DNA from: Aminobacter sp. HY435 | GTDB taxonomy: Bacteria; Pseudomonadota; Alphaproteobacteria; Rhizobiales; Rhizobiaceae | Direction: 5' to 3' | Assembly (NCBI RefSeq): GCF_027568395.1 | Contig: NZ_JANKZL010000015.1 | Coordinates: 1 to 64,000 of the forward strand | Length of the DNA: 64,000 nucleotides | The notes under the pieces: generated by a model | Databases searched by the model: none | Seen by the model: the letters and a program-made list of their open reading frames with translations, nothing else | Told to the model about the DNA's origin: nothing | Shown here: positions 57,913 through 64,000 of the stretch, piece by piece | Position numbering within the stretch: the stretch's first letter is position 1 | Layout: every line of letters begins with the position of its first letter | Translations under genes and position numbers: made by a program

Positions 57913-58608
57913 TCAGGGCGCCCAGAAGATTTCGGCGCCGCGGGGCGCGCGGTCGATCACGGCGCGGATCGGCAGCGCCTTTTCGGCAGCAAGTGCCGCC
58001 TCGATGACGCTGCGCTTTTCAGCGCCTTCGATATGCACCGCCAGCAATCCGGCATTGACCAATGCAGGCAACGTCAGCGTCAGGCGATCTTCGCCGGCGC
58101 TTTCGGAGTGCACGGGCATGACGAGCCGGGGCGATGCCGCGTCGAGCAGGGCGCTGAGCTCTTGCGCATCCGGGAAGAACGAGGCCGTGTGGCCATCTGC
58201 GCCCATGCCGAGGATCGCGGCGTCGAGCGGCCAGGGCAGGGACCCAAGCTCGACATCGGCAAGATCGGCACCTTGCTCGACGGATGCGGCGTCATGGAAC
58301 AGTGGCGCAAAACCCGCCGCCGCTGCCTCGTTCTGCAGCAGGTTGGCCTTGGCAAGTGCCGCGTTGGAACGCGGCGAACTCTCCGGTACGAAGCGCTCGT
58401 CGACCAGCGTCACAGTGACCTTGCTCCAGTCGAGCACTTCTTTCGACAGGGCAGCGAAGAAGCGGCCCGGCGTTGTGCCGCCCGAAACGGCGAGGAATGC
58501 CGCGCCGCGGCGGGCAATGGCCGTCTTCAGCGTCTCGGCGACCTTGGCGGCAAGGGCTGCCGCCAGCTCGTCGCGTGTCCCGAACTCGTTCCAGCGTGGC
58601 GCGGTCAT
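57913..58608 (-). CDS. pgl: 6-phosphogluconolactonase
   Basis: A 231-residue lactonase of the NagB-like fold: [34 protein letters not shown] and [13 protein letters not shown], the last with the conserved His. It hydrolyses 6-phosphogluconolactone between Zwf and Edd. It starts 4 bp after the zwf stop, so it is co-transcribed. Confidence 0.95.
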   Translation of the reverse strand: MTAPRWNEFGTRDELAAALAAKVAETLKTAIARRGAAFLAVSGGTTPGRFFAALSKEVLDWSKVTVTLVDERFVPESSPRSNAALAKANLLQNEAAAAGFAPLFHDAASVEQGADLADVELGSLPWPLDAAILGMGADGHTASFFPDAQELSALLDAASPRLVMPVHSESAGEDRLTLTLPALVNAGLLAVHIEGAEKRSVIEAALAAEKALPIRAVIDRAPRGAEIFWAP

Positions 58609-58612
58609 GGCG

Positions 58613-60082
58613 TCAATTGCTCTCGTGCCAGGTGCGGCCGTCGCGCTCGATCAGTGCGATCGACGCCGACGGACCCCAGGTGCCGGCGGTGTAGCCCTGG
58701 GCTTCCTGGCGGCTGCCGTCCCAGGCGTTCTGGATCGGATCGATCCATTTCCACGCGGCCTCGACTTCGTCGCGGCGCATGAACAGGGTCTGGTTGCCGC
58801 GCACCACGTCCATGATCAGGCGCTCGTAGGCATCTGGCGCACGGCCGTCGAACGACTGCGCGAAGCTCATGTCGAGCGGTATCTGGCGCAGGCGCATGCC
58901 GCCCGGACCCGGGTCCTTGATCATGATGTACTGCTTCACGCCCTCGTCGGGCTGCAGCCGGATGACCAGCTGGTTGTTGAAGATCGGCCCCGCGCTTTCG
59001 CCGAAGATCGAATGCGGGATCGGCTTGAACTCGATGACGATCTCGGAAACGCGCGAGGCCAGCCGCTTGCCGGTGCGCAGGTAGAACGGCACGCCGGCCC
59101 AGCGCCAGTTGGCGATCTCGGCCTTGATGGCGACGAAGGTCTCGGTGTTGCTGTCGGCGCCGAGTTCCTCGACGTAACCCTTGACGGGACCGCCGGCGGA
59201 TGCGCCGGCGCGGTACTGGCCGCGCACCGTCTGCTTTGGCGCCTCATTGCCGTTGACGCGCTTCAGCGCATTCAAGACCTTCAGCTTTTCGTCGCGCACC
59301 GCATTGGCCTCCATCGAGGCAGGCGCCTCCATGGCGACGAGGCACAGCAACTGCAGCATGTGGTTCTGCACCATGTCGCGCAGCGCGCCGGCCTTGTCGT
59401 AGTAGGTGACGCGGTCCTCTAGGCCGACCGTCTCGGCAACCGTGATCTGCACGTGGTCGATATGGGCCGAGTTCCACAGCGGCTCGTAGAGCGCGTTGGC
59501 AAAGCGCAGCGCCATCAGGTTCTGCACCGTCTCCTTGCCGAGATAGTGATCGATACGGAAAATCTGATGTTCGCCGAAATCGTCACCGATAATGTCGTTC
59601 AGCGCCCTGGCCGACTCCAGGTCGCGGCCGATCGGCTTCTCGACGACGATGCGCGAGTCGGTCGTAACCAGCTTGTGCGCCTTGAGATTGTCCGAGATGT
59701 CGCCGAACAGGCTCGGTGCGACCGCCAGGTAGAAGACGCGAATGCGCTTGCTGTCGGCCAGCGACTTCTTGAGCGCCTCGAAGCCGTCGCCCGACTTTGC
59801 GTCAATGGTCACGTAGCTCATCCGGTCGAGGAAGGTCGCGAGTTCCTTCTCCTCGATGTATTCAGGCTTCACGTGGTCCGAGATCGCCTTCTTGGCGAAG
59901 GCGCGGAATTCCTTGTCGTCCATCTTGGTGCGCGATGCCCCGATGATGCGGGTCGGCTCGGAAAACTGGTGGTCGCGCTGGCGGTGGTAGAGTGCCGGCA
60001 GGAGTTTGCGTTCCGACAGATCGCCGGTGCCCCCGAAAATGATGAAGTCGAAGGGATCGACAGGAATGATCTGGCTCGTCAT
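58613..60082 (-). CDS. zwf: Glucose-6-phosphate 1-dehydrogenase
   Basis: A 489-residue enzyme of usual length. It has the nucleotide loop FIIFGGTGDLSERKLLPALY, the active-site RIDHYLGKETVQN, EKPIGRDLESA and the C-terminal GTWGPSASIALIERDGR. It oxidises glucose-6-phosphate with NADP or NAD. It heads the zwf-pgl-edd unit. The frame is open 70 codons upstream across the promoter region and is not used. Confidence 0.97.
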   Translation of the reverse strand: MTSQIIPVDPFDFIIFGGTGDLSERKLLPALYHRQRDHQFSEPTRIIGASRTKMDDKEFRAFAKKAISDHVKPEYIEEKELATFLDRMSYVTIDAKSGDGFEALKKSLADSKRIRVFYLAVAPSLFGDISDNLKAHKLVTTDSRIVVEKPIGRDLESARALNDIIGDDFGEHQIFRIDHYLGKETVQNLMALRFANALYEPLWNSAHIDHVQITVAETVGLEDRVTYYDKAGALRDMVQNHMLQLLCLVAMEAPASMEANAVRDEKLKVLNALKRVNGNEAPKQTVRGQYRAGASAGGPVKGYVEELGADSNTETFVAIKAEIANWRWAGVPFYLRTGKRLASRVSEIVIEFKPIPHSIFGESAGPIFNNQLVIRLQPDEGVKQYIMIKDPGPGGMRLRQIPLDMSFAQSFDGRAPDAYERLIMDVVRGNQTLFMRRDEVEAAWKWIDPIQNAWDGSRQEAQGYTAGTWGPSASIALIERDGRTWHESN

Positions 60083-60349
60083 GTTGTTTCCGTTTCCAAG
60101 ACGGTAGTCGTGTTGCCGACTGCTATATTCTAATCGATTTAAAAATGCCAGCCCGAATGCCGGCGCCACTGTGTCACAGTTTCGTTTTTCCGGGCCGCTG
60201 CCCTGTGCTGGCAGCATAAGGCCACAACGGCCTGAATTCCAAAGGGATGCATCTGGCACGACGATTGGGCAGAGCTGCCCGGAGGCGGGCATTGCCGCGC
60301 CGTGCGCCGCGGGCTAGACCGGTGACCACGAAAGACAGGGCGGAAGACG

Positions 60350-61096
60350 ATGCGACTCAAGGACAAGGTAGCGATCATCACCGGTGCTGCGGCCGGTTTC
60401 GGCGAGGGCATGGCCAGGCGCTTCGCCGAGGAAGGCGCCAAGATCGTCGTCGCCGATCTGAACGCCAGGGAAGCCGAGCGGGTCGCGGCCGAGATCGGCA
60501 ACGGCGCGATCGCTGTGACCACCGACGTCTCCCTCAGGTCCGAGTTCGATGAGCTGGTCTATGCCGCCATCAGCGCCTTCGGCCGCATCGACATCATGGT
60601 CAACAATGCCGGCTACACCCATCGCAATGGAGATCTTGTCGATGTCGAAGAAGATGTCTTCGACCTGATTACCGCCGTCAACATGAAGGCGGTCTACCAT
60701 TCCGCGCGCGCCGTGGTGCCGATCATGGAGCGGCAGGGCGGCGGCGCTATCCTGACGACCGCTTCGACGGCCGGCCTCCGGCCGCGCCCGGGCCTGACCT
60801 GGTATAACGCCTCCAAGGGTTGGGCGATCACCGCCACCAAGTCGATGGCCGTCGAGCTTGCGCCCAGGAACATCCGCGTCAACTGCCTCTGCCCTGTCGC
60901 CGGCGAAACCGGCATGCTGGAAAAATTCATGGGCAAGGACACGCCCGAGATCCGCGAGAAGTTCCGGGCGTCGATCCCGCTCGGCCGCTTCTCGACGCCG
61001 CTGGACATCGCCAATGCCGCACTGTTCCTCGTCTCGGACGAAGCTTCGCTGATCACCGGCGTCGCCATGGAAGTGGACGGCGGGCGCTGCATTTGA
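60350..61096 (+). CDS. Short-chain dehydrogenase/reductase
   Basis: A 248-residue classical SDR: TGAAAGFGEGMARRFAEEGA for the NAD(P) loop, NNAGYTHRN, a Ser/Thr in TTASTAG, catalytic YNASKGW (Tyr-x3-Lys) and a tail GVAMEVDGGRCI. It resembles FabG and glucose-dehydrogenase-like SDRs. Substrate is not known. It is divergent from zwf and 108 bp upstream of a KAS III-like gene on the same strand, so a role in a ketoacyl or small-molecule pathway is possible. Confidence 0.88.
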   Translation: MRLKDKVAIITGAAAGFGEGMARRFAEEGAKIVVADLNAREAERVAAEIGNGAIAVTTDVSLRSEFDELVYAAISAFGRIDIMVNNAGYTHRNGDLVDVEEDVFDLITAVNMKAVYHSARAVVPIMERQGGGAILTTASTAGLRPRPGLTWYNASKGWAITATKSMAVELAPRNIRVNCLCPVAGETGMLEKFMGKDTPEIREKFRASIPLGRFSTPLDIANAALFLVSDEASLITGVAMEVDGGRCI

Positions 61097-61204
61097 CCGC
61101 TTCTGCCGTGAGGTAACCGCGGTTTCGGCTTGAAATCGGGGCCTGGCGCTTGACCGGCGGGCCTCAAACCCTATTCCAATGGCGCAAAACCAATGGGAAA
61201 CGCC

Positions 61205-62329
61205 ATGCACAGGGTTGCGATCAGCGGTACCGGCATCTTCACGCCGGAGGAAGTCATCACCAACGCCGAGCTGGTGGCCTCGTACAACGAATATGCGCAT
61301 CGCCAGAACAAGCTGCACGCTGACGTCATCGAGGCCGGCGAGCGCGAGCCGATGGCGATGTCGTCGGAAGAGTTCATCGTAAAAGCGTCGGGCATCGAGC
61401 GCCGCCATGTGATCTCCAAATCTGGCATCCTCGATCCCGGCATCATGCATCCAGTGCTGCCCGAGCGCGCCGAGGACGAGTTGTCGCTGATGGCCGAAAT
61501 CTCGGTCAAGGCGGCGGACAAGGCGATGAAGAAGGCAGGGCTTACCGCAGCAGACATCAACGCGGTCATCTGTGCTGCCTCCAACCATGAGCGCGCCTAT
61601 CCGGCGATCGCCATCGAGGTGCAGCAGGCGCTCGGCATCAAGGGTTTTGCCTTCGACATGAACGTCGCCTGTTCCTCGGCGACCTTCGGCATCCAGCTTG
61701 CAGCGGACATGATCCGCACCGGCTCGGCGCGGGCGATCCTGATGGTCAATCCCGAGGTCACGTCCGGCCACCAGGAATGGCGCGACCGCGATTGCCACTT
61801 CATCTTCGGCGATGTCTGCACGGCGGTCGTCTTGCAGCGCGCTGACGAGGTGAAGTCGGACAACGCCTACGAAGTGCTGACCACCCGCTGCCTCACCGAG
61901 TTCTCCAACAACATCCGCAATAACAACGGCTTCCTGCGCCGCACGCGTGAAGGCCACATGGCCGATCGCCGCGACATGCAGTTTCACCAGGAGGGCCGCA
62001 AGGTCTTCAAGCAGGTCGTGCCGATGGTGGCCGAACTGATGTTGAGCCATCTCGAAGACCAGGGCATCGAGCCCCAGAGTCTGTCTCGGCTGTGGCTGCA
62101 CCAGGCCAACAAGGGCATGAACGACCTGATCGGCTCAAGGGTCCTTGGCCGCGAGCCGAGCCGCGAAGAGCAGCCCAATGTGCTGCAGGACTACGCCAAC
62201 ACCTCATCGGCCGGCTCGATTATCGCGTTTTCGAAATTCTCCGACGACCTGCCTTCGGGGAGCCTCGGCGTCATCTGCTCCTTCGGCGCCGGCTACTCCG
62301 CCGGCAGCGTCATCGTCAGGAAGATGTGA
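61205..62329 (+). CDS. Beta-ketoacyl-ACP synthase III-like (FabH family) enzyme
   Basis: A 374-residue thiolase-fold enzyme. The triad is recognisable: Cys in NVACSSATFGIQ, His in LWLHQANKGMND and Asn in YANTSSAGSIIAF. It is longer than housekeeping FabH (about 320) with extra sequence near residues 40-75 and 210-260, placing it in the divergent FabH-like group. It could start acyl chains from unusual primers. The ATG at 61193, four codons earlier, is possible. It converges with the sigma-factor gene, 6 bp apart. Confidence 0.88.
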   Translation: MHRVAISGTGIFTPEEVITNAELVASYNEYAHRQNKLHADVIEAGEREPMAMSSEEFIVKASGIERRHVISKSGILDPGIMHPVLPERAEDELSLMAEISVKAADKAMKKAGLTAADINAVICAASNHERAYPAIAIEVQQALGIKGFAFDMNVACSSATFGIQLAADMIRTGSARAILMVNPEVTSGHQEWRDRDCHFIFGDVCTAVVLQRADEVKSDNAYEVLTTRCLTEFSNNIRNNNGFLRRTREGHMADRRDMQFHQEGRKVFKQVVPMVAELMLSHLEDQGIEPQSLSRLWLHQANKGMNDLIGSRVLGREPSREEQPNVLQDYANTSSAGSIIAFSKFSDDLPSGSLGVICSFGAGYSAGSVIVRKM

Positions 62330-62335
62330 CCGGCG

Positions 62336-63028
62336 TTACTGACCGCGCAGCCGCTCGATCACCCGGTCGGCCATGCGTTCGCAGCGCCAGCCGTTGAACG
62401 GAAACAGCTCTGCAAAGCCCGCCGACAGTCGTCTTTCTATCGCAGTGCGCATCAGCCGGCGCGCGCGAAACAGGCGCGTCTTGACGGTCTCGGGCTTGAG
62501 CGAAAGCTGGGTCGCGGCCTCGTCTATGCTCATCTCTTCGACATCGCGAAGGATGAAGACGATGCGGAAGATTTCGGGCAGTTCGTCGATTGCCTGCTCA
62601 AGCAGTTCGCGTGCCTGCCCGCGACCGAGTTCCGTATCGGCGCCGGGAGGCGTCAGCGAAGTCGGAAACATGATCACCTGGCCTCCGTTGGCTGCAGTAT
62701 CCAGTTCGTCCAGACCAGCGACCAGCCGCCGCTTGCGAACCCGGGTAAGCGCTTCGTTGAGTGCGATGCGGGTGAGCCAGGTCGAAAACAGCGCATCGCC
62801 CTTGAATGTGTCGAGCCGCGTGAAGGCACGGACATAGGCCTCTTGCACCACGTCCTCGGCCTCGGAGTCGTTTCGCACGACCGCGCGGGCGACGCGGAAC
62901 AGGCGCTGGTTGTTGCGTTTGATGAGCGCGCGGATGGCGGTCTCGCCGCCCTGGCGCGCGAGTGCCACCAGTTCTTCGTCGCGAAGGCCATCAACATCGA
63001 CCTGGTGGTGCAAGATTGCCGGTTGCAT
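62336..63028 (-). CDS. ECF-type RNA polymerase sigma factor
   Basis: About 230 residues. Sigma region 2 (LRDEELVALARQGGETAIRA, then DAEDVVQEAYVRAF-like SEAEDVVQEAYVRAFTRLD) and region 4 (ELPEIFRIVFILRDVEEMSI, EAATQLSLKPETVKTRLFRA) are clear; regions 1 and 3 are absent, as in ECF factors. The ATG at 63028 has GGAG eight bases upstream; a GTG at 63061 overlapping the cupredoxin stop is the alternative and would couple translation. No anti-sigma gene follows; the next gene downstream is convergent. Confidence 0.9.
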   Translation of the reverse strand: MQPAILHHQVDVDGLRDEELVALARQGGETAIRALIKRNNQRLFRVARAVVRNDSEAEDVVQEAYVRAFTRLDTFKGDALFSTWLTRIALNEALTRVRKRRLVAGLDELDTAANGGQVIMFPTSLTPPGADTELGRGQARELLEQAIDELPEIFRIVFILRDVEEMSIDEAATQLSLKPETVKTRLFRARRLMRTAIERRLSAGFAELFPFNGWRCERMADRVIERLRGQ

Positions 63029-63057
63029 GGCTTCGTCTCCATTGTTGTGCCCGTCGT

Positions 63058-63579
63058 TCACGTGTGGCGGACGATGCCCTTGGCGATGATCTCGTCCACC
63101 GGTGGAAACCCGTTCAGCGCGACATCAGGCAACGGCGTCAGTGAAGCGTCCGTTGCACTTGGCGTCATCGGCTGTGGCGTTCCAACGACGATGCGCCCGA
63201 CCATGCCGGCGTGCTCGTGCGGCACGCAGTAGTAGTCATACACCCCCGGCACCGTCAGCGTCACCGAGAAGGATTGGCCCGGCAGCAGATAGTCGGAATC
63301 CCAGGGTTTGGCGTGCTGGGGAATGCGCAGCGGCCGGTCGAAGACGTCAGGGTGATAGGCTGTCACCGTGTGCGAATTGCCGGGGTCGCGATTGGTCCAG
63401 CGGATAGTCTGGCCAGGCCTGATGTGGATGCCCAGGGGGTCGAACCAGACATGCGCGCCATCGTCCTTGCCGCGCATCTCGACTTCGATGGTTTCGGCTG
63501 CCGACGCATTGCGGGGCAGAAGCGCGGCGAGGAATATTCCCCCGCCGGCCTCGATCAGTCGCCTGCGCGTGACGATCAT
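63058..63579 (-). CDS. Exported cupredoxin (plastocyanin-like copper protein)
   Basis: A 173-residue protein with an N-terminal signal (TRRRLIEAGGGIFLAALLPR) that resembles a Tat-type leader, and a blue-copper domain whose ligands are visible: His in NSHTVTAYHPD and the Cys-His-Met set in YYCVPHEHAGM. It would carry electrons or bind copper in the periplasm. Its ATG overlaps the preceding gene (ATGA) and its stop overlaps the possible GTG of the sigma gene. Confidence 0.9.
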   Translation of the reverse strand: MIVTRRRLIEAGGGIFLAALLPRNASAAETIEVEMRGKDDGAHVWFDPLGIHIRPGQTIRWTNRDPGNSHTVTAYHPDVFDRPLRIPQHAKPWDSDYLLPGQSFSVTLTVPGVYDYYCVPHEHAGMVGRIVVGTPQPMTPSATDASLTPLPDVALNGFPPVDEIIAKGIVRHT

Positions 63580-64000
63580 TTCGCCACCCGTGCCTCATCG
63601 GCCTTGGCCACATGCCACAGCACGACATGGGCATGCGGCTCTTCTACCCCGGGGTGGCCGGCATTGTAGTAGACGCTGACATGGTCGACGTTACCGCCCG
63701 GTGCTGCGAGATCGTCGAAGCGCTTGTCTGGATTGAGGTCCTTGATCGGCAACATGTAGATGGTGCTGACCAGCTTGCCATCATGGTCGTAGGCAAGGAA
63801 CGGTCCTGCCGGCAAAGTGGCGGGATCGACGAAGAGCTGCCCCATGCCGGGCAGGAAGTCGGGCAGCTTGACCAGGCTGCTTACGGCTTTGAACGCGCCG
63901 GCCGGCGGTGACTTTGCAACATCGGCGGGAACATCGTGGGCGAGTGCGGGCAGGGAGCTGGCGAGCACAAGGGAAAGTGCAGCGGTTGCCATGTTCATTG
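63576..64000 (-). CDS. TTHB210-like (DUF5602) periplasmic protein, 5' end possibly outside window
   Basis: At least 140 residues. After a hydrophobic leader (MATAALSLVLASSLPALA) comes DFLPGMGQLFVDPATLPAGP and NVDHVSVYYNAGHPG...EPHAHVVLW, His-rich blocks that recall the TTHB210/DUF5602 family, known in Thermus beside an ECF sigma/anti-sigma pair. The leader lacks the basic start expected of a signal peptide, so the true start is probably upstream of 64000. It is translationally coupled to the cupredoxin gene. Confidence 0.65.
   Translation of the reverse strand, partial: MNMATAALSLVLASSLPALAHDVPADVAKSPPAGAFKAVSSLVKLPDFLPGMGQLFVDPATLPAGPFLAYDHDGKLVSTIYMLPIKDLNPDKRFDDLAAPGGNVDHVSVYYNAGHPGVEEPHAHVVLWHVAKADEARVAK

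Overview
The window is GC-rich, densely coded bacterial chromosome that most resembles an alphaproteobacterium of the order Hyphomicrobiales (Phyllobacteriaceae, Mesorhizobium/Aminobacter-like). The grounds are the murA-DUF2948-hisD-UPF0262-ptp-infA-maf-yacG gene order, the zwf-pgl-edd block, the pca genes with an IclR regulator, and a trimethylamine/TMAO utilisation cassette. No rRNA, CRISPR array, insertion sequence, phage or replication origin was recognised. Two tRNA genes (Phe, Thr) are intact and a third tRNA-like stretch looks decayed.

Layout. (1) 1-10950: methylated-amine catabolism. Tmm oxidises trimethylamine to TMAO. Tdm splits TMAO to dimethylamine and formaldehyde, with a folate-binding GcvT half that can capture the C1 unit. 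FolD and Fhs (partial at the left edge) then turn methylene-THF into formate with ATP gain. An APC permease, an orphan Leu/Ile/Val-type binding protein, a GntR/FCD regulator and a LuxR-type regulator with a degenerate receiver lie among them. (2) 11015-13439: a bestrophin-like (DUF4239) membrane protein, a 39-residue membrane peptide, a CAP10/GT90 glycosyltransferase and tRNA-Phe. (3) 13605-19264: the conserved housekeeping run from murA down to yacG. (4) 19423-23374: tRNA-Thr, 640 bp of decayed sequence and a large autotransporter, possibly an island. (5) 23807-28459: an AI-2E-type exporter with an extra C-terminal domain, then a phospholipase D protein divergent from an EEP-family hydrolase.

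(6) 28587-33879: a succinate/acetate CoA-transferase and the IclR-pcaIJF module of the 3-oxoadipate pathway, with inverted repeats in the divergent promoter. (7) 33949-38126: a TauE/SafE permease divergent from modABC plus a short ModE, with a ModE-like palindrome upstream of modA. (8) 38127-40128: proC and a periplasmic-type metallophosphoesterase. (9) 40160-49153: an exopolysaccharide locus (Wzy/O-antigen-ligase-like polymerase, GT2, GT4, GT26, DUF6492, Wzx and GumC/Wzz-like genes) in which no priming transferase or outer-membrane exporter is visible. (10) 49278-55874: a second folD, a GlxA/GbdR-like regulator, a VWA protein with repeats, an ABC-F ATPase, an MliC-like lysozyme inhibitor and an AbrB/VapC toxin-antitoxin pair. 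(11) 55929-60082: Entner-Doudoroff genes edd, pgl and zwf. (12) 60350-64000: an SDR and a KAS III-like enzyme, then a translationally coupled trio of a TTHB210-like periplasmic protein, a cupredoxin and an ECF sigma factor.

Functional names come from recognising family motifs by eye. No database search was run. Start codons were chosen from ribosome-binding sites, overlaps and family N-termini.
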